Positions 46,414 to 54,567 of a stretch of DNA of 64,000 nucleotides are shown piece by piece. Positions within the stretch are counted from its first letter, which is position 1. Every line of letters starts with the position of its first letter. Position numbers and translations under genes: made by a program. The notes below the pieces were generated by a model. That model was not told the DNA's origin. It ran no database searches and saw only the letters and a program-made list of their open reading frames with translations. Source of the stretch: Sphingomonas sp. 3P27F8 (GTDB lineage Bacteria; Pseudomonadota; Alphaproteobacteria; Sphingomonadales; Sphingomonadaceae). The stretch is taken from NCBI RefSeq assembly GCF_005502745.1, contig NZ_SCNL01000008.1:62001-126000 (forward strand), given 5' to 3'.

Positions 46414-47601
46414 TCAAGCGGTCAGCGCAAACCTTCGGCAGTGATCGAGGTATCCGGCTTCGTGCTCACTCGCGAGCACCATCACGCTGCGCCATAACCA
46501 TGATGGCGCGGCGAGCCTCTCATGCGCCTGGTGAATCAACTTGTTCCGCCACAGGCGCCGCTGCGACGGGGATAATTGCCGTGAATGGGCCAGGCCCACG
46601 ATATAGGCCAGATATTCGGCCGCGGCGATCGCTTCCTTACGCGAGAATTGTTCGACCTCGATCTTCAGATCCTGCGGCGCCAACTGGCGCATCACAACCG
46701 GCCTTGACATCAACCGCGCAGGGATCATCCGCTCGCCCAGATTGGGCGCCAGCGCTTTGGCGCCAGCAACCACCCCCTCAGCGGCATCGCCTGGCATCTC
46801 GGATTCGGCCGCTGTGGGAACAACGGCCGGCACTGCTTCCTTGATATCAACCAGGGCGAACCGTTCTCGCCTGCTGCGCTTGCGGGAAACCCCAAGCAGC
46901 ACGGCGTAGCGCAGCTTGCCCAGCGAGCTGCACCCTTTTCGCCAATATGCCGCGTCGACAACGCGAATCGTGCCTTTGCCGAGATTGGCGAGCTCAAGCG
47001 CCCGATCCACAATTGCCGGCTGCTCGAATAGTGCCGTGATCGCGTCCCGCTCCCGATCAGTCAGCTCCCAGAAGCGTTTGCCCAGCGGAATTTCCGGTTC
47101 GATGTCCTTGAGCCGCTCTTTGGCGAGGCGGTGCCAGCCGCGCCCGATCGCCTCGCGGCGGACCGAGCGGACCACGTCCGGCTCCATCGGATCGGCCCCG
47201 GCGTCTTTGGCGAGCGCCCGCGTGTAACCCCTTATCATCGCCTCGATCATCTGCGCGGTGGTGACGCCGGGCAGATCCGAGCTGCGCGCTGCCGTCTGCA
47301 ATGACAGGCCAAGACGGATCAGATCATGGGCAGGATTGCCGATTACCGTCTGATCGAGATCACGGATCTGGATATCGACGCGGCCGTCAGCATCCGCGAG
47401 CGGCCCGAGATTGCCGAGGTGGCAATCTCCGCAAATCCAGATCGGCGGACCTGCCGGGATCAGCTTCGCAACGGTCGATTCTTCCAACCAGCGATAGAAT
47501 TGTGCCGTGTTCCCACGCACATACGCGTGCACGGAACGCGCCATCTTTAACGCGCGAGTGCGCTCGAGAACAGCGGCGCGCTCGTTCGGCGATACGCTCA
47601 A
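46414..47601 (-). CDS. DUF2252 kinase-like protein
   Basis: A 395-residue protein of the DUF2252 family (COG4320). The APH-kinase-like motifs are IWICGDCHLGNLGP near 54 and IQIRDLDQTVIGNPAHDLIRL near 76, with an N-terminal MARSVHAYVRGNTAQFYRW. Family function is unknown; a phosphotransferase role is inferred from the fold. The start is probably TTG at 47601, as no ATG or GTG lies between the preceding in-frame stop and residue 19. An ATG at codon 20 is the alternative. It lies 87 nt upstream of the PPOX-fold gene but in its own unit. Confidence 0.87.
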   Translation of the reverse strand: MSVSPNERAAVLERTRALKMARSVHAYVRGNTAQFYRWLEESTVAKLIPAGPPIWICGDCHLGNLGPLADADGRVDIQIRDLDQTVIGNPAHDLIRLGLSLQTAARSSDLPGVTTAQMIEAMIRGYTRALAKDAGADPMEPDVVRSVRREAIGRGWHRLAKERLKDIEPEIPLGKRFWELTDRERDAITALFEQPAIVDRALELANLGKGTIRVVDAAYWRKGCSSLGKLRYAVLLGVSRKRSRRERFALVDIKEAVPAVVPTAAESEMPGDAAEGVVAGAKALAPNLGERMIPARLMSRPVVMRQLAPQDLKIEVEQFSRKEAIAAAEYLAYIVGLAHSRQLSPSQRRLWRNKLIHQAHERLAAPSWLWRSVMVLASEHEAGYLDHCRRFALTA

Positions 47602-47707
47602 CGCTGCCGCCAGCGCGGATTTATGACGATCATTTGTTCAAGCATCCCCTATGCACCGATCGACGGACAAAGCCCGGCCTGGTCGTGCTGGTTCCGTTAC
47701 AAATTCG

Positions 47708-49108
47708 TCACGTTGAAGCCGGTAGCGCTTTCATTGCGCACGCTGCGTTCCGCAGATCAGCGACGAATTTGTCATATTCCTCGATCCGGCGCGCTTCGTC
47801 GGGCAAGCGCAGCAGGAAGCTGGGGTGCACGGTGACGACCGCAGCGCCGCCATCGGGCAGCTGACGCAACGCCCCGCGCGCGCTGCTCACCGTCACTGCG
47901 GTGCCGAACAGCGATCGCGCTGCCGTCGCCCCCAGCGCGACGGTGATGCGTGGGCGAACCAGCGCCAGTTCCTGCTCGATCCACCAGCGGCATGCGGCAA
48001 TCTCTCCAGCATTGGGCCGTTCGTGAATCCGTCGCTTCCCGCGCAATTCGAATTTGAAATGCTTCACAGCGTTGGTCACATAAGCGGCGGTGCGATCGAT
48101 ACCGCTCTCCGCAAGGGCGCGATCGAATATCTGACCGGCGGGGCCGACAAACGGCCGGCCCGCCAGATCCTCCTGATCGCCGGGCTGCTCGCCGACGAAC
48201 ATCATCGCCGCGTCCGACGGCCCCTCGCCGAAAACCGTCCGGCTCGCGCATCGGTGCAGATCACATCGGCGGCAATCGGCCGCCTCGTCACGCAGTTTTG
48301 CCCAGGTAGCCGCCGGATCGGCCACCGGCTTGCTCCGCGCGTTCGTCACCATCGTCGCCTCCCGCGCCTGCGCGCCGGCGATCAACTCAGGGATCAGAGC
48401 GGTTTCGGGCATGTTCTTCCAGTATTTGCGCGGCATTTCGTTTAGCATCGCACCGATCTTCACCCGCGCCGGATTGAAGATTGAGGCATAATAGGTTTTC
48501 CACATCTCCTCGGCCTGATCGGCGCTGGGCGCATCGGCGCGCCGCGCGGCCGGACCTTCGAAAAGCCTCGTGCCATCCCAGTGGATGGACAGCCGTGGGG
48601 TAAGGATCGACCAGCGCATCGCCGCGAATCGATCGACGAAAAAGGCAGCATTTGCCCGAACGATATGGTGCTCCGGCTCATGCCAGGCGACATGGCGAAC
48701 GCCGCCATGATCCTCCACCTCGCGAAAACGGAGAAACGCGCGCATCTTGTGGATATCTCGCCTCACCGCGGTGGCCAGACCCTCGATCCGCCCGATCAAA
48801 GGATCGGTTCGGTCCCCGATGCCGATCGACTTTCGCGCTAGCCGCCACAACAATGCATGGAGCAATGCGAACCGCTCGCGATCGCCATTCAGGATGGCAA
48901 AGCGGGCAAGATCCATGAATGCACGCGGCACGGACAGTTTGACCGGCTCGGCGGCCGAAACCACGTTTTCCTCGCCAAACAACTCGCCGGTTTCGGAGCC
49001 GACTACCCACACGACCTGTTCGGGCGGCACGTCCGCGGCGACCAGCTTGCGCACGGCTTCGCGCCAGCCATCAAAATCATCCTCGCTTGTAAGTGTCACG
49101 CGGTGCAT
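47708..49108 (-). CDS. UdgX-type uracil-DNA binding protein fused to DUF4130
   Basis: A 466-residue fusion. About residues 1-250 are a DUF4130 domain; about 265-460 are a UdgX/family-4-like UDG domain. Motifs are RCDLHRCASRTVFGEGP near 282, VGEQPGDQEDLAGRPFVGPAG near 307, and the R-loop KRRIHERPNAGEIAACRWW near 358, where the His is the residue shown in UdgX to bond covalently to uracil. VTVHPSFLLRLPDE is the late motif. The Cys residues RCDL and DCRRC fit a 4Fe-4S cluster. It lies 10 nt downstream of the radical-SAM gene, probably in one SOS operon. Confidence 0.93.
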   Translation of the reverse strand: MHRVTLTSEDDFDGWREAVRKLVAADVPPEQVVWVVGSETGELFGEENVVSAAEPVKLSVPRAFMDLARFAILNGDRERFALLHALLWRLARKSIGIGDRTDPLIGRIEGLATAVRRDIHKMRAFLRFREVEDHGGVRHVAWHEPEHHIVRANAAFFVDRFAAMRWSILTPRLSIHWDGTRLFEGPAARRADAPSADQAEEMWKTYYASIFNPARVKIGAMLNEMPRKYWKNMPETALIPELIAGAQAREATMVTNARSKPVADPAATWAKLRDEAADCRRCDLHRCASRTVFGEGPSDAAMMFVGEQPGDQEDLAGRPFVGPAGQIFDRALAESGIDRTAAYVTNAVKHFKFELRGKRRIHERPNAGEIAACRWWIEQELALVRPRITVALGATAARSLFGTAVTVSSARGALRQLPDGGAAVVTVHPSFLLRLPDEARRIEEYDKFVADLRNAACAMKALPAST

Positions 49109-49118
49109 GTCGGTGATC

Positions 49119-50282
49119 TCACCCGAACAATTCCATCTGCCGCGGGGCAGGCTTCACCAGCGTCGTTATATCTTCCCGATCCGAAAGCATCACCGGCCGC
49201 CAGTCGCTTGCGATCAGGAACGGCCGCACCTTCGCCATCGGCACTTTCAGCCGCGCGATATCCGCAAGCCCAAGTCGGCGCCAGCGTCGCGCAGTCAGAA
49301 TCCGGTCGACGGTCCGCGCTCCAAGCCCCGGCACGCGCAGTAACAGATTACGCGGCGCACCATTCACGTCGACCGGAAAGGTTCCGCGAAACTTCAGTGC
49401 CCAGGCTAGTTTGGGATCGATGTCCAGCGGCATCATGCCTGTGACATCATCGGCGGCAGCGGCCACTTCACCCGGGCCAAATCCATAGAATCGCATCAGC
49501 CAGTCGGACTGATAGAGACGATGCTCTCGCTCAAGCGGGGGTCGCTTCAGCGGTAGAACTGCGCTGGCATCCGGGATGGGAGAAAAGGCCGAATAATAAA
49601 CACGCTTTAGCGCGAACCGGTCGTAGAGGCCGGCGGCGCGCGTTACGATATCGCGGTCGGTAGCCGCATCGGCGCCGACAATCATCTGTGTCGACTGCCC
49701 TGCCGGAGCAAAGCGCGGCGCGTGCCGATATCGTCGCCTGGCATCGCCAGTATCAATGATATCACGCTTCATGCCATCCATCGCGCCTTCGATCTGGGCC
49801 GTCTGCTTTTCGGGGGCGAGGCGCCGCAATCCGGCATCGGTCGGCAACTCGACATTGATCGATATGCGATCGGCATGAAGCCCGGCGCGATGGATCAATG
49901 CCGGATCGGCGTCCGGGATCGTCTTGAGATGGATATAGCCGCGAAACTGATGATCCTCGCGCAACGAGCGCGCCACCTCGACGATCTGCTCCATCGTATA
50001 ATCGGGCGATTGTATGATCCCGGAGGAGAGGAACAATCCCTCGATGTAGTTACGCCGGTAAAAGGACAGCGTCAGGTCGACCACTTCCTTGGTGGTGAAC
50101 CTTGCGCGCCTGACATTCGAGCTCTTGCGATTGATGCAATAATGGCAGTCGAAAACGCAGCTGTTGGTCAGCAAAATCTTTAACAGGGAAATACAGCGAC
50201 CGTCGGGCGCATAGCTGTGACAGATGCCCATGCCCTGATCGGTGGAGCCCAGCCCCTTGCCGTCGCGCGAGGTGCGTTTCAC
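49119..50282 (-). CDS. Putative DNA modification/repair radical SAM protein, N-terminus frameshifted
   Basis: A radical-SAM protein with the cluster motif CVFDCHYC near residue 42, preceded by ICHSYAPDGRCISLLKILLTNS, as in the predicted DNA repair/modification family. A helix-hairpin-helix appears near the end (LLLRVPGLGARTVDRILTA). The open frame starts GTG 50282 and is short by about 28 residues: bases 50327-50283 still encode ADAAKYDASCASSGS in this frame. A separate frame from ATG 50365 encodes MSKLDTRQKLAI. Joining these requires one extra base near 50329, so the gene seems frameshifted or carries a sequencing error. It is followed 10 nt later by UdgX. Confidence 0.88.
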   Translation of the reverse strand: MKRTSRDGKGLGSTDQGMGICHSYAPDGRCISLLKILLTNSCVFDCHYCINRKSSNVRRARFTTKEVVDLTLSFYRRNYIEGLFLSSGIIQSPDYTMEQIVEVARSLREDHQFRGYIHLKTIPDADPALIHRAGLHADRISINVELPTDAGLRRLAPEKQTAQIEGAMDGMKRDIIDTGDARRRYRHAPRFAPAGQSTQMIVGADAATDRDIVTRAAGLYDRFALKRVYYSAFSPIPDASAVLPLKRPPLEREHRLYQSDWLMRFYGFGPGEVAAAADDVTGMMPLDIDPKLAWALKFRGTFPVDVNGAPRNLLLRVPGLGARTVDRILTARRWRRLGLADIARLKVPMAKVRPFLIASDWRPVMLSDREDITTLVKPAPRQMELFG

Positions 50283-50367
50283 CGAACCGGACGATGCGCA
50301 TGATGCATCGTATTTCGCCGCATCAGCGAGATGGCTAGTTTCTGACGCGTATCGAGTTTACTCATAT

Positions 50368-50382
50368 GTTCGTTATATGTTC
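50368..50382. promoter_or_regulatory. lexA box: Alphaproteobacterial LexA (SOS) box
   Basis: GTTC-N7-GTTC on plus, GAAC-N7-GAAC on minus, exactly the alphaproteobacterial LexA consensus, 2 nt upstream of the ATG (50365) of the radical-SAM/UdgX operon. A repressor there would block transcription of the operon. Confidence 0.8.
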
Positions 50383-50478
50383 TTTTCGCGCGTCTGTCAT
50401 CATTCGTGAGATGGTCCGTTCGCGGATCATGATGCAGCGGATCCCGCCCGATCCGATCGCATAGCAGCGCAACGGAAA

Positions 50479-50504
50479 AGGACGGGGCGTCTCCACCCCG
50501 TCCT
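50479..50504 (-). terminator. Intrinsic terminator after the TonB receptor gene
   Basis: On the minus strand AGGACGGGG pairs with CCCCGTCCT around an 8-nt loop, followed by TTTTCC. The stem is 9 bp and lies about 43 nt after the stop of the receptor gene at 50548. The rest of 50283-50547 holds the radical-SAM leader and the LexA box. Confidence 0.75.
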
Positions 50505-50547
50505 CCCCCTGAAACCTCCGCGCGGCTAGGCGCGGCAGGTTCCTCCC

Positions 50548-53142
50548 CTAGAACTTCGCGCCCGCGCGGATGCCGATCGTGCGCGGTGTGATCGGGACGA
50601 TATATGGGCGCTGATAACAGGATCCGCATTCCAGGAACCGGGAAATCTGGCCGCGCTCGTCCCACAGGTTCGTTGCAAATAATTCGATCGTGTAATTGCT
50701 GCCGATCTCGGCGCCGACTGCGAGATTGCCGGTGGTATAGGCTTGGAGCCGCCCGAGCAGTGCCGCCGGATTGACGATCGCGTTGGTGCCCGTTTCGTAA
50801 ACAGCCGTGCGGACATCGGACGACGCGGAGCTTTGGTATGCCACCAGCGCCTGCACATAGACCTTCGATGCGGTGCCAACCGCCGCCGTATAGCGTGCCG
50901 TGCCGTTGATCTTGAACTGCGGCGTGATCGGCAGGCGAGTGCCCGCTGGGGCGGATACGATATTAGGATTGCCGCTGTCGAGGGTGCCGGTGCACTGGAA
51001 TGTCGGATCGGCTTGCAGGCACAGGTTCTGCCGCGTCTTGGCATCGGTGTAGGCGCCGGCCACCGTCAGCGCGAGCGGACCGGCGTTGATGTTTGCATCC
51101 ATCTCGATGCCGCGAATGCGCGCGTTCGGGCCATTCTGGATCACGGTGAAGCTGTTCGCGCCCAGGAACGCAAACTGGAAGCTATCCCAGTCCTGCTGAT
51201 AGACCGCACCGTTTATCCGCAGCCGGCCATCGAGCAGCGTCGTCTTCCAGCCCAGCTCGTAATTGGTGAGGAAGTCCGGCCGATAGTCGCTCACGTCGGT
51301 GCGCCGGTTAATGCCGCCGGGGCGGAACCCGCGCGACCAGGTGGCGTAGAGCATCAGCTGATCGCTCGGCTTCCACGTCAGGTTGAATTTGTACGTTACG
51401 CCCTGCCCCTGGGTTCGCTTCGGGATGAGGCCGGTGCCGGAAACGGCGGCGAGATTGGTGCATGGCCCTCCGGCGACCGCCGGGGGAAGGAAGGGCGCCG
51501 GCGTTTGCGGGTTATCGCCATTGACCATCTGGCCGAGCGTCTGGCCATTGGTGAGATAGCAGGAAACAACGCCGGTTTTGGAACTTTCTGAGCCGTTATA
51601 AGGAGATGCGGTATATGGAACGCCGCTGTCCCCCGCGCCCGGATTGCGACCGAAGCCAAAGAAACCGATCAGCGAGTTATCATAGATAAACGCGCGCGCG
51701 CCGGCGGTCGCGGTTAGCTTGGGCAGGATGTCGAAGCTTGCCTCCCCGAACATCGCATAATCCTTGTCCACGCGATGTTGCTGGGTGAGCCATAACGTGC
51801 CCGGGAAGCCGTTGACCGAGAGATCAGGCGCGAGGCCTTCGACCCGGTAATCCTGATGAATCAGGTTCGACTGGCGCTGGTAGAAAGCCCCTGCGACCAG
51901 CCGGAAGCGCTCCGTGCTTGGTGAGGCGACACGGATTTCCTGGCTGGTCTTCTTGAAATGATCGGTGCCGATCACGCGCTGGCGCGGATCGATCGTATTG
52001 CCAAGGGCATCCTTGTACGCGAAGTAATTCGCGAGGCCGCCCTGCGATTGATAGAGCGAATCATAGGCCTCGGCGTAGTCGGTATAATCGCTCGACTGCG
52101 TGTCCCGCCGGTCGAGGTAGGCACCGGCATAGGTGACGTCCCAGTTGCCGAGCTTGCCCTCGATCGTCAGCGCCCCCTGGATGAAGCGGTCGCGACGATA
52201 TTCCGGGAAGAAATGCTGGACCTGAAGGTCGCCGACCGACGGATCATAGCCATAGCTGCCGTGGCTGCGCTGCTCCTGATAGAGAACCGTCGGCGTAACC
52301 GTCCAGTTGTTGTCCAGATCGACCTTCAGCGCCGCGCGTCCGCCCCATGTCTCGGTATCGTTATAGTTCTTCTTCACGAAGGCGTTGTTGTTGACGCTGA
52401 TGCCGCCCGGCCCGCACGGATTGGCTTCCGTCGACGGCCCGCAGAAGGTGCGCGTGCCGGCCACATTGTCGATATAGCCGGCGTCCTTCTGATAGAAGCC
52501 GACCACGCGCAGGGCGACGTTCTCCGAGAACGGGGCGTTTATCATCCCCTCCAGCTTGCCGCCGATCCCGCCATTGTTGACGGTGTTCACCTCGCCATCG
52601 ACACGGCCGTAGAAGCCGGCCGTGTCCGGCTTGTTTGTGATGATGCGGATCGTGCCGGCCTCGCTCGACGCGCCGTAGAGCGTACCCTGCGGCCCGGAGA
52701 GGCTCTCGATGCGGGCGACATCGTAGATATGGATATCGAGCGTGCCCCCGATCGTCGTGACGGGCTGCTCGTCGAGATAGCTGCCGACCGATGGCAACGA
52801 GCCGGAATGGTTGCCGTCGCCGCCCGATGCGACGCCGCGCATGTACACGGTCGTCACGCCGGGCTGCGAGGTCTGGAACGCGACCGAGGGGAGAAGCTGG
52901 GTATATTCGTTGAAGTTCGAGATGTTGAGCTGATCGAGCTTGCGCGTCGACAGCGCCTGGATCGAGATCGGCACCGTCTGGATATTCTCGTCACGCTTCT
53001 GCGCGGTGACGATGATGTCGCTCATCGCGTCGTTAGAGGCAGGGCGGGCGGGGGCTGGATCGGTTGTCTGCGCCATGGCCGGAACGGACAGGCCGGTCGA
53101 AACCAGCAGCGAAACCAGCACGCGGTTCTTGAAACTTGCCAC
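50548..53142 (-). CDS. TonB-dependent receptor
   Basis: An 864-residue outer-membrane receptor. Residues 1-24 form a signal peptide ending AMAQTT. The TonB-box-like and plug region follows from DIIVTAQKRDENIQTVPISIQALS (about 43), then YMRGVASGGDGN, VARIESLSGPQGTLYGASSEAGTIRIITNKP (about 150). The C-terminal beta-barrel ends with the aromatic TPRTIGIRAGAKF. This is the common sphingomonad-type receptor; the ligand (iron siderophore, sugar, aromatic or other) cannot be told from sequence. An intrinsic terminator follows. The start is GTG at 53142. Confidence 0.95.
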   Translation of the reverse strand: MASFKNRVLVSLLVSTGLSVPAMAQTTDPAPARPASNDAMSDIIVTAQKRDENIQTVPISIQALSTRKLDQLNISNFNEYTQLLPSVAFQTSQPGVTTVYMRGVASGGDGNHSGSLPSVGSYLDEQPVTTIGGTLDIHIYDVARIESLSGPQGTLYGASSEAGTIRIITNKPDTAGFYGRVDGEVNTVNNGGIGGKLEGMINAPFSENVALRVVGFYQKDAGYIDNVAGTRTFCGPSTEANPCGPGGISVNNNAFVKKNYNDTETWGGRAALKVDLDNNWTVTPTVLYQEQRSHGSYGYDPSVGDLQVQHFFPEYRRDRFIQGALTIEGKLGNWDVTYAGAYLDRRDTQSSDYTDYAEAYDSLYQSQGGLANYFAYKDALGNTIDPRQRVIGTDHFKKTSQEIRVASPSTERFRLVAGAFYQRQSNLIHQDYRVEGLAPDLSVNGFPGTLWLTQQHRVDKDYAMFGEASFDILPKLTATAGARAFIYDNSLIGFFGFGRNPGAGDSGVPYTASPYNGSESSKTGVVSCYLTNGQTLGQMVNGDNPQTPAPFLPPAVAGGPCTNLAAVSGTGLIPKRTQGQGVTYKFNLTWKPSDQLMLYATWSRGFRPGGINRRTDVSDYRPDFLTNYELGWKTTLLDGRLRINGAVYQQDWDSFQFAFLGANSFTVIQNGPNARIRGIEMDANINAGPLALTVAGAYTDAKTRQNLCLQADPTFQCTGTLDSGNPNIVSAPAGTRLPITPQFKINGTARYTAAVGTASKVYVQALVAYQSSASSDVRTAVYETGTNAIVNPAALLGRLQAYTTGNLAVGAEIGSNYTIELFATNLWDERGQISRFLECGSCYQRPYIVPITPRTIGIRAGAKF

Positions 53143-53277
53143 CTGTTGCCCCTCGATGACTAATTTGTTGCCAGACTGTTGCTGCTTTGCGTTCGGGTCA
53201 ATCGGGGAGTTTCCGCACGCGCGACAATGCCGGGAGAGCGTGGCAGATTTACAACGACGCCGAAACGACGCCGCGCC

Positions 53278-54567
53278 TCACAGCATTGCGGCGATCATCA
53301 CCACCGCCGCCCCGCCCATCAGCGCCGTCGCCGCCCAGCCGAGCCAGCGGATCGGGCGCGGCGCGACGAAATCGCCCATCACGCTGCGGCGCGAGACGAG
53401 CAGCAGCAGCACGATCATCAGCGGCACTGCCACCACCCCGTTGATAACCGCGCTCCAGAACAAGGCGCGCATCGGGTTGATCGGGGAATACTGGATCATC
53501 AGCGCCGCCAGCACGCTGATCGCGATCACCGCATAGAAGCCGCGCGCATCCGCCGCCTTGCGCTCCAGCCCGGTCTTCCAGCCCATCGCCTCCGCCATGG
53601 CATAGGCGGCCGATCCGGCCAGCACCGGCACGCCGATCAGGCCGACACCCAGGATGCCGATCGCGAACAGCAGAAACGCGAAGTCCCCGGCGATCGGCCG
53701 CAGCGCGCTGGCCGCCTGCGCCGCCGTCTCGATCGTCGTCACCCCGCTGGCGTGGAGCGTCACCGCCGTCGCCAGGATGATGAAATAGGCGGTGATATTG
53801 GAGTATCCCATCCCGGTCCACGTATCCCACGATATGCGGGAAAGCTCCGCCGCCGCTTCAGCCGGTGCGTCGATCAGTGCGGGCGCATCGCGCAGATCCT
53901 CCACCTCCTCGGATGCCTGCCAGAAGAACAGATACGGGCTGATCGTGGTGCCGAACACGCCCACCACCAGCGTCGCCGCATCGCCGTTCAGCTTGAAGCG
54001 CGGCCAAACCGTATGCGCCAGCACCTCACCCCAGGGTACATGGACGGTGAACAGCACCGCCGCATAGGCAAGTAGCGATATCGTCAGCCATTTCAGGAAT
54101 TTGACGTAGCGGTGATAGGGCACGAATATCTGCAGCCCCAGCGTGACGAGCACGAACACCACCGTCATCACGTGCCGCGCGACGCCCGTCACCAGTTCCG
54201 CGGCCTCGCCCATCGCGGCCACGTCCGCCGCGATGTTGAGCACGTTTGCGATCAACAGCAACGCCACCAGCGCCCGCAGCAACGCCGGCGAGAATGCGCG
54301 CTTGATGTTCGCCGAAAGGCCCCTGCCCGTCACCCGGCCGAGCCGCGCGCACATCACCTGCACCGCCGACATGAGCGGATAGGCGAGCGGCATCGTCCAC
54401 AGCATGTCGAAGCCATATTGCGCGCCGGCCTGCGAGTAGGTCGCGATGCCGCTGGGGTCGTCGTCCGCCACCCCGGTTATCAGCCCGGGGCCAAGCCGCC
54501 GAAGCGGCGCCAGCAGGCCGCGCCGCGCGGGCCGTGTCTCGGCTGGCGGGCCCGCTTCGGCCGTCAC
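53278..54567 (-). CDS. Nramp-family divalent metal transporter
   Basis: A 429-residue polytopic protein of about eleven helices. The first helix motif DDDPSGIATYSQAGAQYG (residues near 27) replaces the canonical DPGN of Nramp, and the helix-6 region TTISPYLFFWQASEE lacks the MPH methionine. Both changes are seen in the Nramp-like clades outside the classical Mn/Fe importers, so the substrate may be Mg or another ion. The GTG start at 54567 overlaps the upstream sulfotransferase stop by 4 nt (GTGA), giving 429 residues; an upstream extension in another gene's region is not used. Confidence 0.85.
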   Translation of the reverse strand: MTAEAGPPAETRPARRGLLAPLRRLGPGLITGVADDDPSGIATYSQAGAQYGFDMLWTMPLAYPLMSAVQVMCARLGRVTGRGLSANIKRAFSPALLRALVALLLIANVLNIAADVAAMGEAAELVTGVARHVMTVVFVLVTLGLQIFVPYHRYVKFLKWLTISLLAYAAVLFTVHVPWGEVLAHTVWPRFKLNGDAATLVVGVFGTTISPYLFFWQASEEVEDLRDAPALIDAPAEAAAELSRISWDTWTGMGYSNITAYFIILATAVTLHASGVTTIETAAQAASALRPIAGDFAFLLFAIGILGVGLIGVPVLAGSAAYAMAEAMGWKTGLERKAADARGFYAVIAISVLAALMIQYSPINPMRALFWSAVINGVVAVPLMIVLLLLVSRRSVMGDFVAPRPIRWLGWAATALMGGAAVVMIAAML

